10,881 nt of DNA. Source: an uncultured Planctomycetales bacterium (GTDB lineage Bacteria > Planctomycetota > Planctomycetia > Isosphaerales > Isosphaeraceae). Under the pieces are notes generated by a model. The model had not been told where the DNA came from and did no database searches. It saw nothing but the letters and a program-made list of their open reading frames with translations. The stretch spans positions 1 to 10,881 of the forward strand of contig CALCIB010000117.1 of the NCBI GenBank assembly GCA_937907525.1. The letters run 5' to 3'. Positions 6,161 to 10,881 of the stretch are shown in pieces (within the stretch, counting starts at the first letter, position 1; each line of letters begins with the position of its first letter). The position numbers and the translations under genes were made by a program.

Positions 6161-7507
6161 GTGACCCCTGCAACGTCCCTCGCGTCCGATCCGCCGCCGG
6201 TGATCCTCGGCTTGCTCCAGGACCCTCCGCCCCAACCCCGAAGCTGGGTCCGAACCGTCGGCCCGGCCATTCTCGGGGTCGTCGTCTGGTTCCCCCTGCT
6301 CGACGGCCTGGGAGGCGTCGCCCCCGGCGCGGGCGTCCCGCGACGATGGCTATCGTGCCTGCTGGCGCTGGGGGCCTTTTACCTTCTGATCTACCTGCCG
6401 CTGGCGGGGCTCGGCCTGCGGAGGAGGGCGCGGCTGCCGGTCGTCGCGGCCGACGCCCTGGGCGAGCGCGGCGCCGAGTGGATCGCCGGCGTCCTTTACG
6501 GGCTGTTCGCGGCGCTCTGGGGGGCGGTCGCGATCTGGTACTCGGTTCGGCTGACGCTTGACGGCCTGACGGTCTGGGGGTTGCTCGATCCTCCCTACAT
6601 CACGGATCGCGTGGCGATGGGCGCGACGCTTGAACCGCCGCTGGTCCTGGCCTGCCTGGTTTGGTGGACGTTCATCGCCGTTTCGGCGACCGGACTGAAC
6701 CTGACGGGGGTGATCGAGGCGTTGATGCGGGTGTACTCGCCGACGGCGGGCGTGTTGATCGTCGTGACGGCCCTTTGGGTCTGGTGGCGGGGAGGGACGG
6801 GCTTTTATTACCAGGTCGACTGGATGAACCCGGCCGCGGGGCCGGGCGTGTTCCCGTATCTCTTCGGCGCGCTCGCCTTCGCGGGGGTGTCGACGGTGGA
6901 GTGGGGGGGAGCGGTTCGCGACCGTCGCGACGTGAGGCTCGGCGGCTGGACGGCGCTCCTGGCGGCGGGGGCGGTCACGACCCTGGCGGCGCTCGTCCTC
7001 GGCTCTTACCACCCGGACGGGACGGCCCGGCGGACCCTGATCGACCTGCGCGACCGCTGGCTCGGCGGCGGAGCGCTGCTGCTGTTCGGGCTGGCGTCGC
7101 TGGCGCCTGCGTGTTACGCGGCGTCGCTGTTCACGACGCGGTTCCGGGCGCACTGGCCGAGACTGGGGAAATGGAAGGGGGTCGGACTTTTATATCTGAT
7201 CCTGATCGTTCCGGGGGCGGTCGGGGTCGCGGGCGACGTCGTCACGTTGGCGGGGGTCTCCGGGGCGTTGTTCGCGCCTCTGGCTGGGATCCTGGGGGTC
7301 GAGTCGTTTCGGAAGGACCGGGACGAGCCGCGGCGAGGGTGGAACGGGCCGGGGGTCGCCGCGTGGGCCGTCGGCGCGGTCGTGGGGCTGGCGCCGACGG
7401 TCGCGCCGACCATGAGTCGGATCCAGCCGGCGGCGCTCTTCGGATGGTTCGTGGCGGCGCTCGTCTACGCCAACGCGCCGCGGCGACGGGGCGAGAGGTC
7501 GACTTGA
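6161..7507 (+). CDS. Multi-pass membrane protein, NCS1 (cytosine-permease)-like
   Basis: A 448-aa integral membrane protein (from GTG 6161) with about 11-12 hydrophobic segments. The overall layout resembles NCS1/LeuT-fold permeases for nucleobases and related compounds. There is a proline-rich soluble N-terminus of about 28 residues and a first helix starting after SWVRT. The later part includes a WKGVGLLYLILIVPGAVG helix followed by GALFAPLAGILGVESF, which is like the conserved penultimate NCS1 helix. The characteristic substrate-binding residues are not recognisable, so it may be a diverged or non-transporting member. The frame is open to 6059, but residues before GTG 6161 look non-coding and overlap a promoter region. 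No strong ribosome binding site marks GTG 6161 and the start is uncertain. The stop overlaps the TTG start of the next gene (TTGA), so the two genes very probably form an operon. Family call is tentative; an unclassified polytopic membrane protein is the fallback. Confidence 0.6.
   Translation: MTPATSLASDPPPVILGLLQDPPPQPRSWVRTVGPAILGVVVWFPLLDGLGGVAPGAGVPRRWLSCLLALGAFYLLIYLPLAGLGLRRRARLPVVAADALGERGAEWIAGVLYGLFAALWGAVAIWYSVRLTLDGLTVWGLLDPPYITDRVAMGATLEPPLVLACLVWWTFIAVSATGLNLTGVIEALMRVYSPTAGVLIVVTALWVWWRGGTGFYYQVDWMNPAAGPGVFPYLFGALAFAGVSTVEWGGAVRDRRDVRLGGWTALLAAGAVTTLAALVLGSYHPDGTARRTLIDLRDRWLGGGALLLFGLASLAPACYAASLFTTRFRAHWPRLGKWKGVGLLYLILIVPGAVGVAGDVVTLAGVSGALFAPLAGILGVESFRKDRDEPRRGWNGPGVAAWAVGAVVGLAPTVAPTMSRIQPAALFGWFVAALVYANAPRRRGERST
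7493..7498 (+). promoter_or_regulatory. Ribosome binding site for the overlapping MFS gene
   Basis: GAGAGG lies 5 nt before TTG 7504, inside the last codons of the upstream gene. It fixes a TTG start that overlaps the upstream stop as TTGA and points to translational coupling. Confidence 0.6.
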
Positions 7508-8796
7508 AAGACGGTGAGACGGCCCCGAGGCGAGGGACGTTCGCGGCCCTGGCGATCCGGGACTACCGGCATTACTACACCGGCCAGGGGATCAGCCTGA
7601 TCGGCACCTGGCTGCAGGCCGCGGCGGTGCGCTGGCTGGTCTACGAGCAGACCGGATCGGCCGACCGCCTGGGGTTGATCGAGGCCGCCAACCTGATGCC
7701 GGGGTTGATCGTCGGGCTCTTCGCCGGGGCGATCTCCGATCGGGTCGCCCCCAAGCGGATGATCCTGGCGATGCAGTTCGGCCAGATGGCCTGCGCGGCG
7801 ATCCTGGCGATCCTGGTGGCGTCGGGGACGGTTCGGTTCTGGCACATGGTGGCGGTCCTGGCGTGTACTCGCATTTGCGTCTCGTTCGAGCTGCCCAGCC
7901 GGTACGTCTTCCTTTACGACCTGGTCGGCGCGGCGAGCCTGACCAACGCCATCGCGTTGAACTCCGGGTTGTTCAACGCCACGAGGGTGTTGGGCCCGGC
8001 GCTGGTCGGGGTGGGGTTCGCGGCGTTGGGGGCTGCCGGTTGCTTCGCGATCAACGCGGCGAGCCACCTGGCGGCGATCGGCACCGTGCTGGCGATCCGG
8101 GTCGATCCCAAGCCCCGCGGCGACCTGGGCCGAGGCGCGGCCTTGGGGGACGTGCTGGAGGGGCTGGCCTACCTTCGTCGCGACCGCGCGGTCGCCGGGC
8201 GGGTGGCCCTGATGGGGTTCTTCGGCGTCGCCGGGATGGGGTTCGACGCGATGATGCCGGTCTTCGCCCAGACGGTGGTGGGGGTGGGGGTGGGCGGCTA
8301 CAGCGCGCTTTTGGCCAGCGGCGGGGCCGGGGCCACCGCCGGGGCGCTTACGGTGGCGCGGTTGGGCGACGGCGTCGACAAGGACCGGATGGGCGCCCTG
8401 GGGATCGTCGGGTTCTCCCTGTTCCTGCTCCTGGCCGCGCTTTTTCCGGGCTGGACGTCGCCGAAGTGGCCGGCGGCGGCGCGGCTGGCCTGCGCCTCGG
8501 GGTGCATGTTCGGGACGTGGCTGGGCGCGTCGTTTTTCTACTCGTCGACGCAGACCATGGTCCAGATGGTGATCCCGCCGGGGTTGCGGGGTCGGATCAT
8601 CGGCATCTGGATGGTCGTCTTCTCCGGCTCGGTGCCGTTGGGGGCGCTTTGGACGGGGAGGGCCTCGGCCGTCTGGGGGGTGACGCCGGTGATGGCCGCC
8701 TCGGCCCTGGCTTGCCTGGCGGTCGGCTGCTGGCAACTATCGACCCATGGGCGCGCGCGACAAGGCCCCGACGCGGACGCGCGGGGCCTCGCTTGA
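7504..8796 (+). CDS. Major facilitator superfamily transporter (MFS_3 / EntS-like)
   Basis: A 430-aa polytopic inner-membrane transporter with about 12 hydrophobic segments. The opening DYRHYYTGQGISLIGTWLQ (from residue 20) is typical of the MFS_3 group that includes the enterobactin exporter EntS and many drug or metabolite exporters. MFS motif A is visible as GAISDRVAPKR at residues 75-85 (Gly, Asp-Arg and the terminal Lys-Arg). The centre (around residues 200-235) is a hydrophilic loop between the two six-helix halves. Length is normal for the family. The TTG start is supported by GAGAGG at 7493-7498 and by the homology beginning soon after it. The frame is open much further upstream, but that is a shadow of the preceding gene. 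It shares an operon with the NCS1-like gene and converges with the ferredoxin gene (25-bp gap). Substrate unknown; export is the likelier direction from the family. Confidence 0.85.
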   Translation: MKDGETAPRRGTFAALAIRDYRHYYTGQGISLIGTWLQAAAVRWLVYEQTGSADRLGLIEAANLMPGLIVGLFAGAISDRVAPKRMILAMQFGQMACAAILAILVASGTVRFWHMVAVLACTRICVSFELPSRYVFLYDLVGAASLTNAIALNSGLFNATRVLGPALVGVGFAALGAAGCFAINAASHLAAIGTVLAIRVDPKPRGDLGRGAALGDVLEGLAYLRRDRAVAGRVALMGFFGVAGMGFDAMMPVFAQTVVGVGVGGYSALLASGGAGATAGALTVARLGDGVDKDRMGALGIVGFSLFLLLAALFPGWTSPKWPAAARLACASGCMFGTWLGASFFYSSTQTMVQMVIPPGLRGRIIGIWMVVFSGSVPLGALWTGRASAVWGVTPVMAASALACLAVGCWQLSTHGRARQGPDADARGLA

Positions 8797-8821
8797 CGCC
8801 GGGACGGCGGGCGAACCGGAT

Positions 8822-9127
8822 TCAGGCCCGCTTGCGGCTGGTGTCGCAGTCCTTCCCCTCGATGGGGTCTTGCTTCTCGTTGATGTTCGGGCTCTGCTTG
8901 GACATCTCGGCGTTGAGCGCTATGAATTCCTTCCACTCTTCCGGAAGGTTGTCTTCGAAGAAGATCGCCTCGACGGGACACTCGGGGACGCAGGCCTCGC
9001 AGTCGATGCATTCATCCGGATGGATGTAAAGCAGTTGGGCGCCCTCGTAGAAGCAATCGACGGGGCAGACCACGACGCAGTCCGTGTACTTGCAATCGAA
9101 GCAGGGCTCCGCGACGACGTGAGCCAT
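8822..9127 (-). CDS. fdxA: Seven-iron ferredoxin ([3Fe-4S][4Fe-4S], FdxA type)
   Basis: A 101-aa soluble cytoplasmic electron carrier very like Azotobacter ferredoxin I. By that model Cys9, Cys17 and Cys50 bind the [3Fe-4S] cluster and Cys21, Cys40, Cys43 and Cys46 bind the [4Fe-4S] cluster. Cys12 and Cys25 are the usual extra cysteines, and all are present. The blocks CKYTDCV, CPVDCFYEG and IHPDECIDCEAC are diagnostic. After the double-cluster domain comes a helical tail (about residues 59-101) of normal length. ATG 9127 is supported by GGAGG at 9142-9138, 10 nt upstream. A strong promoter lies at 9205-9234, so the gene is probably a monocistronic, well-expressed unit. No oxidoreductase partner is adjacent, so the redox partner cannot be inferred from the neighbourhood. 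Confidence 0.95.
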   Translation of the reverse strand: MAHVVAEPCFDCKYTDCVVVCPVDCFYEGAQLLYIHPDECIDCEACVPECPVEAIFFEDNLPEEWKEFIALNAEMSKQSPNINEKQDPIEGKDCDTSRKRA

Positions 9128-9204
9128 GAGCAGTGAGCCTCCAGAGGCGGCGGATGGAAGCCGGAGGCGCGACCGCGGGGCCGCCCCTAATTCCGGTAGG
9201 ACTA

Positions 9205-9234
9205 ATCATAGACCGCGGCCGCCGCGGGGGTCAA
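9205..9234 (-). promoter_or_regulatory. Strong sigma-70-like promoter of the ferredoxin gene
   Basis: On the minus strand TTGACC (9234-9229), an 18-bp spacer and TATGAT (9210-9205) are close to consensus, each five of six. The spacer is a GC-rich near-palindrome (CCGCGG repeated around CCG). Transcription would start near 9198, giving a leader of about 70 nt. This is the best promoter in the window. Confidence 0.7.
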
Positions 9235-9276
9235 GGGGGACGACCCGAGCGGCGGCGGTCGCGGTCGCGGCCGGGC

Positions 9277-10413
9277 TCAGTAGGTCACGCCGATGGGGAG
9301 GCCGTCGGGAGTGTTCTCGAAATCGCCGACGCCGGAGCCGCCGACGATGCCGCCGGGGACGCCGCCGTTGGCGGTGGAGACGACCTTGACGAGTTCCAGG
9401 CGGTTGGCGGGCTGGTTGGGGAGGTTGAGCTTGTTGAACGGGTCGATGACGATGCCGATGTAGTAGGTCGACGGGCTGACCGGCAGGGTGGCGTAGTCGC
9501 CGTCGATCGTCACCACGTTGTTTTGCGGGGTGACGATGTTTTGAAGCGACGCCGGCCGGAGGCGGTTGCCCCGGTGTCGGGTGATGTTCGGCAGGGGCGT
9601 CGAGTTGACGCCGCCGATGCCGCCCTCGATCGTGTAGAGCGAAACGATCGAGCTGCCGAGGTTGAAGTCGGGCGAGGTCGACGCCACCACGGCCACCTCG
9701 ACGGGTTGCGTGAGGGTCGCGCCGCCGATGTTGGCGATCTGGATTCGCGGCTTGATCACGTCGCCGGGGACCAGCCCGGCGTCGGGCGCGTCGAACGACA
9801 CGGCGCGGAGCGCGGGGGTCGCCGGGGCGGGGGTCAGTCGGACCAGGAGCGGGGGGCTGGCGTTGTTGCGGTAGCGGGATTCCAGCAGTTGGTTGCCGAC
9901 GTTGGCGACCAGCCGAATCTGGAACGGGCCGCGGTTGGGGAAGCCGGCGGGGCGGTCGGGGAGCGTGACGGTGGCCTGGTACCGCTCCATGTTGTTCTGC
10001 GAGATCGCCGGGACGTCGAGCGAGCCGATCACCACGCCGTTGCCGGGCCGTCGGCCGGGAGGGACCAGGATGACGTCGAACTTGGTGGCCGGGGCGTCGG
10101 CCTGGCTGGGGGTGTAGTAGGGCGGGCTGATCGTTCCATCGGGGCCGGCGGTGAGTTGCGTCGCCGGGACCAGGGACGTCGGCTCGACGATGGTGCTGGC
10201 GCCCAGGTTCCGCAGCGTCACGTCGAGGGTCAGCGTCCCGCCCCACTGGGTCGTCGGCGCGGACTCGCCGGAGACCGTCAGGTCGGGCAGCGAGAACCCC
10301 AGCGAGGTGTACGCCATCAACTCGCGGCCTTCCAGCCGCTCCGGCGCGGCCGTTCCGACGCCGCGGCGCGGTCGGCGAGTCCGACGCGCGCGGAGTGAAT
10401 CCCATGAGAACAC
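9277..10413 (-). CDS. Predicted surface protein with LEPR-type N-terminus and CARDB-like domains
   Basis: A 378-aa protein starting at GTG 10413. The very basic N-terminus (RARRTRRPRRG, residues 8-18) is followed by LEGREL at 27-32. This is a variant of the LEPR-type motif found near the N-termini of many exported planctomycete proteins, in place of a classical signal peptide. Two β-rich domains follow. The first starts with LPDLTVSG at about residue 41 and includes GGTLTLDVTLRNLGAS. The second, about 207-350, includes GDVIKPRIQIANIGGATL. Both have the look of CARDB or related Ig-like adhesion domains. The tail (about 351-378) is Gly-rich. No catalytic motif is visible, so a structural or adhesive cell-surface role is inferred. 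The frame is open back to 10500, but GGAGG at 10424-10420 favours GTG 10413. It lies in the same direction as the ferredoxin gene but has 149 bp and the ferredoxin promoter after it, so it is probably a separate unit. Confidence 0.75.
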   Translation of the reverse strand: MFSWDSLRARRTRRPRRGVGTAAPERLEGRELMAYTSLGFSLPDLTVSGESAPTTQWGGTLTLDVTLRNLGASTIVEPTSLVPATQLTAGPDGTISPPYYTPSQADAPATKFDVILVPPGRRPGNGVVIGSLDVPAISQNNMERYQATVTLPDRPAGFPNRGPFQIRLVANVGNQLLESRYRNNASPPLLVRLTPAPATPALRAVSFDAPDAGLVPGDVIKPRIQIANIGGATLTQPVEVAVVASTSPDFNLGSSIVSLYTIEGGIGGVNSTPLPNITRHRGNRLRPASLQNIVTPQNNVVTIDGDYATLPVSPSTYYIGIVIDPFNKLNLPNQPANRLELVKVVSTANGGVPGGIVGGSGVGDFENTPDGLPIGVTY

Positions 10414-10700
10414 CGAACACCTCCCTGTCGCGGAGCACGGTACAACGACGGACCAACCGGGGCGGTCCTCCACGCGCGGGGCGTGGACGGCGCGCCTCAT
10501 CGATAATCAGAACATCGTCCCGCGACCGCGCCGGCATCGCCGCGAATCGCGCGCGAATGCCGCTTCCCATTCCAGTCGCGCGCGTCGCGCCGCGCGGCCC
10601 GCGCGCGCCGATGACGCCGGCGGCGCGCGTTGGTCCGCGGGTTCCGAGGAAGCGAAGGAAAGCAGAATTCCCTTTTAATGCGAAGAGGCCGAGGGACGAG
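10414..10700. other. Non-coding region upstream of the surface-protein gene
   Basis: No gene is supported; open frames read as Arg/Ala/Pro low-complexity. The ribosome binding site of the surface-protein gene sits at 10420-10424. Further right are a very GC-rich CG-alternating tract (about 10538-10616) and a small AT-rich island around 10658-10680. I could not place a convincing minus-strand promoter, although TTATCGAT-like sequence near 10500 is a weak -10 candidate. Confidence 0.5.
10420..10424 (-). promoter_or_regulatory. Ribosome binding site deciding the surface-protein start
   Basis: Minus-strand GGAGG lies 6 nt before GTG 10413. In-frame starts farther upstream would place this purine-rich site inside the gene and add an unlikely N-terminus before the LEGREL region. 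Confidence 0.65.
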
Positions 10701-10858
10701 GCCGTCCCCTCTCCCGCCGGGAGAGGGCGGCCGCGTCAGCGGCGGGTGAGGGTCCCGGCGCTTCGGAAGGAGCGACGGTTTCCAGGAGTCGGGCCCGACG
10801 GTTTTCGCGAAGCGCGACGACCCTCACCCGGCCCTTCGGGCCACCCTCTCCCGGCGGG
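10701..10858. repeat. Inverted-repeat hairpin element, copy 2
   Basis: Left and right arms are reverse complements with a divergent middle. CCCGCCGGGAGAGGG (10713-10727) pairs with CCCTCTCCCGGCGGG (10844-10858), and GGGTGAGGGTC (10744-10754) pairs with GACCCTCACCC (10819-10829). The left arm also folds alone (CCCTCTCCC 10707-10715 with GGGAGAGGG 10719-10727, 3-nt loop). The right arm has GGCCC-TTC-GGGCC (10830-10842). The order of parts is the same as in the element at 3613-3802. The centre is about 64 bp and carries no gene. It looks like a second member of the same dispersed repeat family. Confidence 0.7.
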
Positions 10859-10881
10859 CTGACGACCCGACACTTTTTCGC

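Noticed and set aside
8763..8789. Hairpin AGGCCCCG/CGGGGCCT as a terminator of the MFS gene
   Set aside because: It lies inside the last codons of the gene and has no T-tract. An 8-bp GC stem is easily found by chance here.
9133..10398. Long plus-strand open frame opposite the surface-protein gene
   Set aside because: Asp/Arg/Gly/Val-rich shadow product. The minus-strand frame has the LEGREL motif, CARDB-like sequence and a good ribosome binding site.

Overview
The window is very GC-rich, with G/C-ending codons and frequent GTG/TTG starts. It looks like a chromosomal segment of a planctomycete, most likely of the Isosphaeraceae type. The main support is a surface-protein N-terminus carrying the planctomycete LEPR-like motif (here LEGREL), followed by CARDB-like domains. 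This taxonomic call is an inference from motif and style; no marker gene is present.

Layout from left to right. (1) Positions 1-277 are a short non-coding leader with a good minus-strand promoter pointing out of the window and a plausible plus-strand promoter for the first gene. (2) 278-2419 (+) is a sodium:solute symporter (SSS family) with an unusual hydrophilic insert of about 140 residues before its last two membrane helices. (3) 2734-3582 (+) and 4432-5280 (+) are two paralogous YiiX/YebB-like permuted NlpC/P60-fold proteins. Both are exactly 282 aa, about 74% identical by hand count, with a conserved His/Cys pair and a conserved leader containing the ribosome binding site. (4) The 849-bp gap between them carries a long inverted-repeat element, a hexanucleotide repeat, an exact 19-bp tandem duplication and AT-rich palindromic sites. 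(5) 5316-5987 (-) is an unrecognised five-helix membrane protein, convergent with the second paralogue. (6) Divergent from it, 6161-7507 (+) is a multi-pass membrane protein resembling NCS1 (cytosine-permease-like) transporters. It overlaps by 4 bp an MFS transporter, 7504-8796 (+), so the two are probably translationally coupled. (7) 8822-9127 (-) is a seven-iron ferredoxin (FdxA type) with a clear sigma-70-like promoter. (8) 9277-10413 (-) is a predicted exported CARDB-like protein. (9) 10414-10881 is non-coding and ends in a second copy of the same inverted-repeat family.

There is no sign of one integrated pathway. The genes look like separate housekeeping or accessory units: transport (SSS, NCS1-like, MFS), electron transfer (ferredoxin), a duplicated cysteine-hydrolase-like pair and a surface protein. 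I see no CRISPR array, integrase, transposase, toxin-antitoxin pair, tRNA or rRNA. The most distinctive items are the duplicated YiiX-like pair with its repeat-rich spacer, the insert in the symporter, and the two-copy hairpin-rich inverted repeat.
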